From: Pseudomonadota bacterium
Lineage (GTDB): Bacteria; Pseudomonadota; Alphaproteobacteria; Sphingomonadales; Sphingomonadaceae
Reading direction: 5' to 3'
Length of the DNA: 5,324 nucleotides
Assembly: GCA_023422695.1 (NCBI GenBank)
Contig: JAFAGN010000089.1
Span: forward strand, 1-5,324
Shown here: positions 1 through 5,277 of the stretch, in pieces
How positions within the stretch are numbered: the stretch's first letter is position 1
How the letters are laid out: every line of letters starts with the position of its first letter
The notes under the pieces: generated by a model
Told to the model about the DNA's origin: nothing
What the model saw: only the letters and a program-made list of their open reading frames with translations
Databases searched by the model: none
Translations under genes and position numbers: made by a program

Positions 1-1
1 G

Positions 2-379
2 CTCCACCAGCTCCGCGGCCGGGTCGGGCGCGGCGCCGCGAAATCGGTGTGCCTGCTCTTGCGCTCGCAAAATCTGTCCGAAACCGCGCGCGAGCGGCTC
101 GCGTTGATGCGGGATACCAACGACGGCTTCGTGATCGCCGAAAAGGATCTGGAACTGCGCGGCGGCGGCGAACTGCTCGGGCTCAAACAGTCGGGCGACG
201 CCGATTACCGGCTTGCGACCGCCGAACAGCTGGTGCGGCTATTGCCCGTCGCGCACGACGATGCCCGGCTGTTCGTCGAGCGCGATGGCGGGATGGACGG
301 CGCGCGCGCCGAAGCGGTGCGCCTCTGCCTTTACCTGTTCGAGCGCGATGCGGCGGTGCCGCTGCTCAGAAGCGGTTAG
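2..379 (+). CDS. recG: ATP-dependent DNA helicase RecG, C-terminal fragment (5' end outside window)
   Basis: RecG is a cytoplasmic superfamily 2 helicase that remodels stalled replication forks and branch-migrates Holliday junctions. The frame is open from base 2 and gives 125 residues to a TAG stop. The first residues read LHQLRGRVGRG, which is helicase motif VI (QxxGRxGR, the arginine-finger region). They are followed by the family-typical RecG tail: LSETARERL, then LMRDTNDGFVIAEKDLELRG, then GELLGLKQSG. This order and wording match the end of RecG rather than Mfd or PriA. The remaining residues form a variable C-terminal helix, and the protein ends at the usual place. The GTG at 47 is an internal valine, not a start. 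The helicase lobe with Walker A/B and the N-terminal wedge domain lie upstream of the window. The gene converges with the pilZ-domain gene, and its stop codon sits in the first copy of a tandem duplication. Confidence 0.95.
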   Translation, partial: LHQLRGRVGRGAAKSVCLLLRSQNLSETARERLALMRDTNDGFVIAEKDLELRGGGELLGLKQSGDADYRLATAEQLVRLLPVAHDDARLFVERDGGMDGARAEAVRLCLYLFERDAAVPLLRSG

Positions 380-427
380 TTGACGTCGCCTCTGGCGCGC
401 GTTTTTAGTTTACGTCGCCTCTGGCGC
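376..427. repeat. 23-nt near-perfect tandem duplication at the recG/pilZ convergent junction
   Basis: Copy 1 (376-398) and copy 2 (405-427) agree at 22 of 23 bases, differing only at 382 (G) versus 411 (T). The period is 29 nt. The shared core is ACGTCGCCTCTGGCGC. Copy 1 contains the recG TAG on the plus strand; copy 2 contains the TAA stop of the PilZ gene on the minus strand. Each copy carries a minus-strand reading ARGDVN followed by TAA, so the unit carries the 3' end of the pilZ coding region. It looks like a local slippage-type duplication. The repeat is directly visible; its origin is inference. Confidence 0.85.
383..406 (+). terminator. possible weak intrinsic terminator of recG
   Basis: Just after the recG stop, CGCC (387-390) can pair with GGCG (394-397) around a TCT loop. 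ACG (383-385) can pair with CGT (400-402) below a small internal loop. A run of five T (402-406) follows immediately. The stem is short and interrupted, so termination may be inefficient. The second copy of the duplication can form the same inner hairpin but has no T run. Confidence 0.35.
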
Positions 428-746
428 CCATGGCGCGGATCATCGGCAGATAATCTTCGACCGCGATCGATTTGTCGAACTGGACGCCGGTCTTGCCGCC
501 GAGCGACCACACGACTTTCGCCGCGGTGCGGCCGATGATCGGCATGCGGAATACAACAAGGTCGCCGATCTCCAGCCCGCGCTCGAAACGCATCAGCATC
601 CCGTCGGCGCTGATGTTGACGCAGGTGCACATTTCCTGCCGCCCGTCGGGCATGACGAAGGGCAGGCGGACATAGACGTCGCTACGCGGAGCAATTCGCT
701 GGTCGAGCCCGACATAATGGGCTTTGCTGGTATCGATCTTGCGCAT
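405..746 (-). CDS. small PilZ domain-containing protein (putative c-di-GMP receptor)
   Basis: This is a single-domain protein of 113 residues from the preferred start. PilZ domains bind the second messenger cyclic di-GMP and alter motility, exopolysaccharide or transcription outputs. Both binding motifs are present: RxxxR as RIAPR (residues 17-21) and D/NxSxxG as NISADG (44-49). The domain ends with the usual strand VVWSLGGKTGVQF (about 78-90). No signal peptide or membrane segment is seen, so it is probably cytoplasmic. An in-frame ATG at 773 would add nine residues (MPKPQRSTK). I chose 746 because AAAGG lies nine bases upstream of it, whereas nothing convincing precedes 773. The gene lies 74 nt downstream of tyrS on the same strand. 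The C-terminal ARGDVN falls in the tandem duplication. The output partner cannot be read from the sequence. Confidence 0.88.
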   Translation of the reverse strand: MRKIDTSKAHYVGLDQRIAPRSDVYVRLPFVMPDGRQEMCTCVNISADGMLMRFERGLEIGDLVVFRMPIIGRTAAKVVWSLGGKTGVQFDKSIAVEDYLPMIRAMGARGDVN

Positions 747-755
747 TTTTGTGGA

Positions 756-760
756 CCTTT
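756..760 (-). promoter_or_regulatory. ribosome binding site deciding the pilZ-domain gene start
   Basis: On the minus strand AAAGG (760-756) is followed by a nine-base spacer and ATG (746-744). This is the best Shine-Dalgarno match near either candidate start and favours the shorter 113-residue protein over the 122-residue version starting at 773. Confidence 0.55.
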
Positions 761-820
761 GTGGTTTGGGCATGACGATCCACTCGATTGCTGAAAATTG
801 GGTAAACGCGTTTCTGCGCC

Positions 821-2047
821 TTAGCGCGTCACAAGGCCATGTTTTTTCGACCCCAGGCTCAGCGGCACAGGGTCGGCGGCGGGCAGGATGCGATATTGCG
901 GGTCGCGGATGACGACGCCGTCGACCTTGATCGCGCCTTCGTCGAGCTTACGCCGCGCTTCCTTGTTCGACGCGGCAAAGCCCAGCTCGCGCAGCGCATC
1001 GACAACGCTGATGCCTTCGGCGGGCGCCGCAACTTCCGGTAAATCGCCGCCAATCTGCCCCTTTTCAAAGGTTTGCGCGGCGGTTTCGGCAGCGGCCTTG
1101 GCCGCATCGGCGCCGCGGCACAGCGCGGTCGCCTCGTTCGCGAGGATCTTCTTCGCCTCGTTGATCTCGGCGCCGCCCAGCGCTTCCAGCCGTGCGATCT
1201 CGTCCAGCGGCAAATCGGTGAACAATTTCAGGAAGCGTCCGACGTCGCGGTCGTCGCAGTTGCGCCAGAACTGCCAATAGTCAAAATGGGACAGTTGCGC
1301 GGGATTAAGCCACACCGCCCCGGCGGCGGTCTTGCCCATTTTGGCGCCCGCCGCGGTGGTCAGCAGCGGAGTCGTCAGGCCATAGAGGTCGGCGCCGTCC
1401 ATGCGGCGGCCGAGCTCCATACCGTTGACGATATTGCCCCATTGGTCCGACCCGCCCATTTGCAGCCGCACCCCCATGTCCTTCGACAAGTGCCGGAAAT
1501 CATAGCCCTGCAGGATCATGTAGTTAAATTCTAGGAAGGTCATCGGCTGCTCGCGTTCGAGCCGCAGCTTGACCGAATCGAAGGTCATCATCCGGTTGAT
1601 CGTGAAATGGGTGCCGACCTCCTGCAGCAGTTCGATGTAGCCGAGCTTGCCCAGCCAGTCCTGATTATTGACCATCACCGCGTCGGTGGGGCCGTCGCCA
1701 AAGGTCAGGAACTGCTGAAAGATGCTGAAGATCGACGCGATATTGTCGGCGATCGTCTGGTCCGACAGCATCTTGCGGCTTTCGTCGCGCCCGGTCGGGT
1801 CGCCGATCCGCGTCGTTCCGCCGCCCATCAGCACGATCGGCTTGTGCCCCGTTTGTTGCAGGCGGCGCAGCATCATGATCTGGACCAGGCTGCCGACATG
1901 CAGGCTGGGCGCGGTTGCGTCGAAACCGATATATCCAGGAACGACCTGCGTCGCGGCGAGCGCATCGAGCCCTTCCGCGTCGGTCATCTGGTGGATATAG
2001 CCTCGTTCATCGAGGACGCGCAGCAGGTCGGATTTGTGGTTCGTCAT
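821..2047 (-). CDS. tyrS: tyrosyl-tRNA synthetase (TyrRS, class Ic, bacterial type)
   Basis: This cytoplasmic enzyme attaches tyrosine to tRNA-Tyr using ATP. At 408 residues it is complete for the family (E. coli TyrRS is 424). The class I signature GFDATAPSLHVGSL is at residues 41-54, with HVGS in the HIGH position. The tyrosine-site helix reads FNYMILQGYD (174-183, with Y176, Q180 and D183). The family motif GGSDQWGNI is at 198-206, and KMGKT (236-240) serves as the KMSKS loop. A C-terminal S4-type RNA-binding domain spans roughly 346-405 (ASNKEARRKLDEGAIKVDG). The start fits the usual family N-terminus (SDLLRVLDERGYIHQ), although no clear Shine-Dalgarno is visible. The gene is divergent from the DOMON-like gene with 32 nt between starts, so its promoter must lie inside or overlap that gene. 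The stop TAA is followed by the PilZ-domain gene. Confidence 0.98.
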   Translation of the reverse strand: MTNHKSDLLRVLDERGYIHQMTDAEGLDALAATQVVPGYIGFDATAPSLHVGSLVQIMMLRRLQQTGHKPIVLMGGGTTRIGDPTGRDESRKMLSDQTIADNIASIFSIFQQFLTFGDGPTDAVMVNNQDWLGKLGYIELLQEVGTHFTINRMMTFDSVKLRLEREQPMTFLEFNYMILQGYDFRHLSKDMGVRLQMGGSDQWGNIVNGMELGRRMDGADLYGLTTPLLTTAAGAKMGKTAAGAVWLNPAQLSHFDYWQFWRNCDDRDVGRFLKLFTDLPLDEIARLEALGGAEINEAKKILANEATALCRGADAAKAAAETAAQTFEKGQIGGDLPEVAAPAEGISVVDALRELGFAASNKEARRKLDEGAIKVDGVVIRDPQYRILPAADPVPLSLGSKKHGLVTR

Positions 2048-2079
2048 AACGCGCGCGCGCTTAGCATGGGGTTGGGGCT

Positions 2080-2637
2080 TTGGATAGCATTCGCAAATCG
2101 CTGGTCTGCCACCCCGACACCCCGGCGCGGACCGTGCGGTCGGTCGCGGTCGAGGTGATGCTGTCGTTCGATGACGGTTTTGCGCTGCGCTATATCGTCG
2201 ACGGGTCGGTGGGTGACATCGTGCTGCCGCCCGGCGACGGTCAGCTGGTCATCGCCGACAGCGCGACCGACGGGTTGTGGCAAAGCACCTGTTTCGAGGC
2301 GTTCCTGACCGAGGAGGACCAGCCCGACTATACCGAATTCAACTACGCGCCCGACGGCCGCTGGGCCTGTTACCAGTTCGACGATTATCGCTCGCTGCTG
2401 CGCCCCGACGAGCTCGCGCCATGGGATATGGCCGCCGAACGCAGCGACGGTCGCTATGCGTTGCGCGTCGAACCGGGGATTTTCCCCGACACCGGGTCGA
2501 AACTGGCGCTGTCGGCGGTGATCGAGGAACTGGACGGCACCAAAAGCTATTGGGCGCTCGCGCATCCGCCGGGCCAGCCCGATTTCCATCATCCCGATTG
2601 CTTTGCGCTGACGCTTGCGGCACCGGGCGCAGCATGA
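2080..2637 (+). CDS. DOMON-like domain-containing protein of unknown function, upstream partner of NamZ
   Basis: The 185-residue protein resembles the uncharacterised bacterial DOMON-like family, a beta-sandwich fold related to haem- and sugar-binding DOMON domains. Family-like blocks are CHPDTPA (10-16), GLWQSTCFEAFL (65-76), EFNYAPDGRWACYQF (86-100) and SYWALAHPPGQPDFHHPDCF (156-175). No signal peptide or membrane helix is seen, so it is probably cytoplasmic. The start is TTG at 2080. An in-frame TAG at 2062-2064 rules out a longer form without another start codon between. The conserved CHPDTPA block begins so early that the next ATG (2158) would remove it. GGGG at 2068-2071, eight bases upstream, can serve as ribosome binding site. 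Its TGA overlaps the ATG of namZ, implying coupled translation and a shared task. Ligand and activity are unknown. The cysteines (10, 71, 97, 174) and the histidines near 162-171 are conspicuous, but no metal or haem site can be claimed. Confidence 0.85.
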   Translation: MDSIRKSLVCHPDTPARTVRSVAVEVMLSFDDGFALRYIVDGSVGDIVLPPGDGQLVIADSATDGLWQSTCFEAFLTEEDQPDYTEFNYAPDGRWACYQFDDYRSLLRPDELAPWDMAAERSDGRYALRVEPGIFPDTGSKLALSAVIEELDGTKSYWALAHPPGQPDFHHPDCFALTLAAPGAA

Positions 2638-3842
2638 CGATGACTTTTGGTATCGATCGCCTGCTCGCCGACCCCGCGCTGCGAAAGCCACTCGAAGGCC
2701 AGCGCGTCGCCCTGCTCGCGCACCCCGCCTCGGTCACTGCCGACCTGACCCACAGCCTCGATGCGCTCGTTGCGGCGGGGGTCAATGTGACCGCGGTGTT
2801 CGGGCCGCAGCATGGGGTGCGCGGCGATCTGCAGGACAATATGATGGAGTCGCCCGACTTCACCGATCCGGTGCATGGCGTTCCCTGCTTCAGCCTTTAT
2901 GGCGAGGTGCGTCGGCCGACCGGCCAGTCGATGCACACTTTCGACGTCGTGCTGATCGACCTGCAGGATCTCGGCTGCCGCATCTACACCTATGTCACGA
3001 CCTTGCTCTACATGCTCGAAGCCGCGGCGCAGCATGGCAAGGCGGTGTGGGTGCTCGATCGCCCCAATCCGGCCGGGCGCCCGGTCGAAGGCACGCTGCT
3101 GCGTCCGGGCTGGGAAAGCTTTGTCGGCGCGGCGCCGATGGTCATGCGTCACGGGCTGACGATGGGCGAAATGGGGCATTGGTTCATCCGCCACTTCGGT
3201 CTCGATGTCGAGTATCGCGTGATCGAAATGGAAGGCTGGGCGCCCACGGCGGCCCCCGGCTATGGTTGGCCGGAGGGCCGGGTGTGGATCAACCCCAGCC
3301 CCAACGCCGCGAACGTCAACATGGCGCGCGCCTATGCCGGGACGGTGATGGTCGAGGGCGCCACGCTCAGCGAAGGCCGCGGCACGACGCGCCCGCTCGA
3401 ACTGTTCGGCGCCCCCGACATCGACGCCAAGGCGGTGATCGCCGAAATGCAGCGGCTGGCGCCGCAATGGCTGGCGGGGTGCAAGCTGCGCGACATCTGG
3501 TTCCAGCCGACCTTTCACAAGCATGTCGGGCAGCTGTGCAGCGGCGTCCACATCCATGCCGAGGGGCCGTGGTACGACGATGCCGCGTTCCAGCCGTGGC
3601 GGGTGCAGGCGCTGGGGTTCAAGGCGATCCGTTCGCTTTGCCCCGACTATCCGATCTGGCGCGGCACCGATTTCAAATATGAATATACCGACGACGTGCT
3701 GGCGATCGACGTGATCAACGGCGGTCCCGATCTGCGGCTGTGGGTCGATGACGCGGACGCGGACGCGGGCGATCTTGACGCGCTGGCGTTGCCTGACGAG
3801 GCCGCGTGGCGGGACGAGATTTCGGATTTGCTGATCTATTGA
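2634..3842 (+). CDS. namZ: NamZ-like exo-beta-N-acetylmuramidase (DUF1343 family, GH171)
   Basis: Characterised NamZ enzymes remove N-acetylmuramic acid from the non-reducing end of peptidoglycan glycan fragments, feeding MurNAc recycling. The 402-residue protein has the usual family length and landmarks: RVALLAHPASVT (24-35), FGPQHGVRGD (56-65), FSLYGEVRRPT (86-96), DLQDLGCRIYTY (109-120), LDRPNPAG (141-148), SPNAANV (222-228), SEGRGTTRP (246-254) and HKHVGQLCSGVHIH (295-308). E91 in the LYGE block and E247 in SEGRGTT are acidic residues in conserved blocks and candidates for the active site. The start is the ATG overlapping the upstream stop as ATGA; the frame is open back to 2277, but that stretch reads as an out-of-frame shadow of the DOMON-like gene. 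No signal peptide is visible, although characterised relatives can be secreted. A short acidic stretch DDADADAGD (372-380) comes from three tandem GACGCG hexamers at 3750-3767. Family assignment is firm; substrate is by homology. Confidence 0.92.
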   Translation: MTMTFGIDRLLADPALRKPLEGQRVALLAHPASVTADLTHSLDALVAAGVNVTAVFGPQHGVRGDLQDNMMESPDFTDPVHGVPCFSLYGEVRRPTGQSMHTFDVVLIDLQDLGCRIYTYVTTLLYMLEAAAQHGKAVWVLDRPNPAGRPVEGTLLRPGWESFVGAAPMVMRHGLTMGEMGHWFIRHFGLDVEYRVIEMEGWAPTAAPGYGWPEGRVWINPSPNAANVNMARAYAGTVMVEGATLSEGRGTTRPLELFGAPDIDAKAVIAEMQRLAPQWLAGCKLRDIWFQPTFHKHVGQLCSGVHIHAEGPWYDDAAFQPWRVQALGFKAIRSLCPDYPIWRGTDFKYEYTDDVLAIDVINGGPDLRLWVDDADADAGDLDALALPDEAAWRDEISDLLIY

Positions 3843-3858
3843 CGACCACCCCACAACT

Positions 3859-3946
3859 CCGTTCGTCCTGAGCTTGTCGAAGGACCGTCCTTTCCTTTCA
3901 ACGGTGATGTGAAAAAACGGTGCTTCGACAAGCTCAGCACGAACGG
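3859..3946. repeat. REP-like inverted repeat (BIME-type palindromic element)
   Basis: Two 30-nt arms, 3859-3888 and 3917-3946, are inverted copies with 28 of 30 pairs complementary, separated by a 28-nt spacer. The arm core is GAGCTTGTCGAAG, a type I recall as abundant between sphingomonad genes. Each arm also carries a small hairpin of its own: GTCCT/AGGAC in the left arm (3865-3869, 3881-3885) and GTGCT/AGCAC in the right (3920-3924, 3936-3940). The two mismatches of the long stem (3867 with 3938, 3883 with 3922) are exactly the positions that pair correctly within each arm. TTTC (3891-3894) and GAAA (3911-3914) can extend the long stem inward. It lies just after namZ, so it may stabilise or end that transcript. 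It occupies most of the 138-nt gap before the M24 gene; no other feature is seen there except the M24 ribosome binding site. Confidence 0.85.
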
Positions 3947-3969
3947 GTTAGAGGTTGGGCGAAGGATTT

Positions 3970-3975
3970 GGGGAG
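3970..3975 (+). promoter_or_regulatory. strong ribosome binding site for the M24 peptidase gene
   Basis: GGGGAG (3970-3975) lies six bases before ATG at 3982. It selects this ATG over an in-frame TTG at 3955, which would add nine charged and glycine-rich residues ahead of the signal peptide. Confidence 0.75.
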
Positions 3976-3981
3976 AGTGAA

Positions 3982-5229
3982 ATGATCCAACGACGGCAAT
4001 TTCTCGGCACCGCGGCGCTTGGCGGGCTTGCGGCGACGCTGCCGCTATCGGCCTGGGCCGCCGATACCGCCGAGCTGCCCAATCTGGCGGCCAAGGCGGT
4101 ACCGATCGGCAAGGCGGAGCGGGTCGCGCGGCTTGCCAAGGCGACCCATTTGCTGCGCGCCAACGATATGGACGCGCTGCTGATCGAGCCGGGATCGAGC
4201 CTGATCTATTTCACCGGGGTGCGCTGGTCGCGCAGCGAGCGGCTGACCGCCGCGGTGCTGACCCGCGAAGGCGAACTGGCGGTCGTCACGCCCTTTTTCG
4301 AAGAACCGTCGGTGCGCGAAAGCCTGGGCGTCGCCGCCGACGTGCTGACCTGGAACGAGGATGACAATCCGCTCGCCGCGGTCGCCGCGTGGCTCGGTAA
4401 GCGCGGGCTGACCAAGGGCCGCATCGGCGTCGAAGAAACGGTGCGCTATTTCGCGGTCGACGGGCTGGAAAAGGCGATGCCGCAGGCGACCGTCGTCAAC
4501 GGCGCCCCCGTCGTGCGCGGGTGCCGGATGCACAAATCGCCCGCCGAAATCGCGCTGATGCAGATCGCGAGCGACATCACGCTCGCCGCCTATCGCCACA
4601 CCGCGCCGCGGATCGAGGCGGGGATGACCCCCGCCGACATCGGCGCGATCATGGCGGCGGCCACCACCGCGCTGGGCGGACGGAGCGAGTTCGAACTGAT
4701 CCTGCTCGGCGAAGCCAGCGCCTACCCGCACGGCAGCGGCAAGCCGCAGGCGGTGAAGGAGGGCGAGGTCGTGCTGATGGACTGCGGCGCTACCGTCCAC
4801 GGCTATCAATCCGACATCTCGAGAACCTTCGTTTACGGCAAGGCCACCCCGCGCCAGCGGCAGGTGTGGGACCAGATGCGCAAGGGGCAGGACGTCGCTT
4901 TTGCCGCGGCGAAGCTCGGCACGCCCGCGGGCAAGGTCGATGACGCGGTGCGCGCCTATTACGAGAGCCTTGGCTGGGGACCGGGCTACAAGCTGCCCGG
5001 CACCTCGCATCGCACCGGCCACGGCATCGGGCTCGACGGGCACGAGCCGGTCAATCTGGTGCGCGGCGAGACGACGAAGCTGGCGCCCGGCATGTGCTTC
5101 TCGAACGAACCCGGCATCTATATCCCCGGCGAGTTCGGCATCCGGCTTGAGGATTGTTTCTACATGACCGACAGCGGCCCGAAATGGTTCAGCGAGCCGC
5201 CGCCGTCGATTGATAAGCCGTTTGGCTAG
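3982..5229 (+). CDS. exported M24-family metallopeptidase (Xaa-Pro aminopeptidase/dipeptidase-like) with Tat-type signal
   Basis: M24 enzymes with the pita-bread fold use two metal ions to cleave peptides, often at Xaa-Pro bonds. The 415-residue protein starts with QRRQFLGTAALGG (3-15), a twin-arginine motif followed by a modest hydrophobic stretch and a likely cleavage site after AWA (24-26). It is therefore predicted to be folded in the cytoplasm and exported to the periplasm. An N-terminal creatinase-like domain covers about 45-175, including ALLIEPGSSLIYFTG (65-79). The catalytic domain follows with all five metal ligands: D267 (MDCG), D278 (SDISRTF), H347 (RTGHGIGLDGHE), E376 (SNEPG) and E390 (RLED). 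H250 (YPHGSG) and H354 are the usual accessory histidines. It should thus be active. The exact substrate (Xaa-Pro dipeptide, longer peptide or other) cannot be told from sequence. A 139-nt gap with a REP-like repeat separates it from namZ, so it may be transcribed independently, although I see no clear promoter. Confidence 0.93.
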   Translation: MIQRRQFLGTAALGGLAATLPLSAWAADTAELPNLAAKAVPIGKAERVARLAKATHLLRANDMDALLIEPGSSLIYFTGVRWSRSERLTAAVLTREGELAVVTPFFEEPSVRESLGVAADVLTWNEDDNPLAAVAAWLGKRGLTKGRIGVEETVRYFAVDGLEKAMPQATVVNGAPVVRGCRMHKSPAEIALMQIASDITLAAYRHTAPRIEAGMTPADIGAIMAAATTALGGRSEFELILLGEASAYPHGSGKPQAVKEGEVVLMDCGATVHGYQSDISRTFVYGKATPRQRQVWDQMRKGQDVAFAAAKLGTPAGKVDDAVRAYYESLGWGPGYKLPGTSHRTGHGIGLDGHEPVNLVRGETTKLAPGMCFSNEPGIYIPGEFGIRLEDCFYMTDSGPKWFSEPPPSIDKPFG

Positions 5230-5277
5230 AACGTCGCCCCCGCGAAGGGCGTTTCGGAGTCACGTGGCTCCGAACGC
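5230..5277. terminator. two overlapping hairpins downstream of the M24 gene, possible terminator
   Basis: Immediately after the stop, CGCCC (5235-5239) can pair with GGGCG (5247-5251). A second, longer palindrome (5249-5277) is centred on CACGTG (5261-5266): TTCGGAG (5253-5259) pairs with CTCCGAA (5268-5274). One G-T wobble lies inside, and GCG/CGC extends the base past a single bulged T (5252). The two stems share 5249-5251, so they compete. No T run follows, so classical intrinsic termination is doubtful. It could serve as an mRNA 3' end structure or be part of another dispersed repeat. Confidence 0.4.

Noticed and set aside
1607..2158. 183-residue plus-strand open frame across the tyrS 5' end
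   Set aside because: It is antisense to conserved TyrRS sequence and runs across the divergent start region; no domain is recognised.
2061..2160. Possible minus-strand promoter for tyrS (TGCTAT-like -10) inside the DOMON-like gene
   Set aside because: The match is weak and no credible -35 element lies at suitable spacing.
2277..2633. 119-residue in-frame upstream extension of NamZ
   Set aside because: It overlaps the DOMON-like gene in another frame, is arginine-rich as expected of a GC-rich shadow, has no signal sequence, and the family N-terminus begins near the ATG at 2634.
3750..3767. Three tandem GACGCG hexamers in namZ
   Set aside because: It is too short and in a variable C-terminal acidic stretch; probably simple codon-level repetition in GC-rich DNA.
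2589..3854. 421-residue open frame on the minus strand opposite namZ
   Set aside because: Its sequence is rich in R, H, D and A without recognisable motifs, typical of the antisense frame of a GC-rich gene. The plus-strand frame carries all NamZ family motifs.
3955..3981. TTG-initiated nine-residue extension of the M24 peptidase
   Set aside because: ATG at 3982 has a strong GGGGAG site at ideal spacing and puts the twin-arginine motif at the very N-terminus.
4045..5043. 332-residue minus-strand open frame opposite the M24 peptidase
   Set aside because: It is an antisense shadow with no recognisable domain; the plus strand has the full catalytic motif set.
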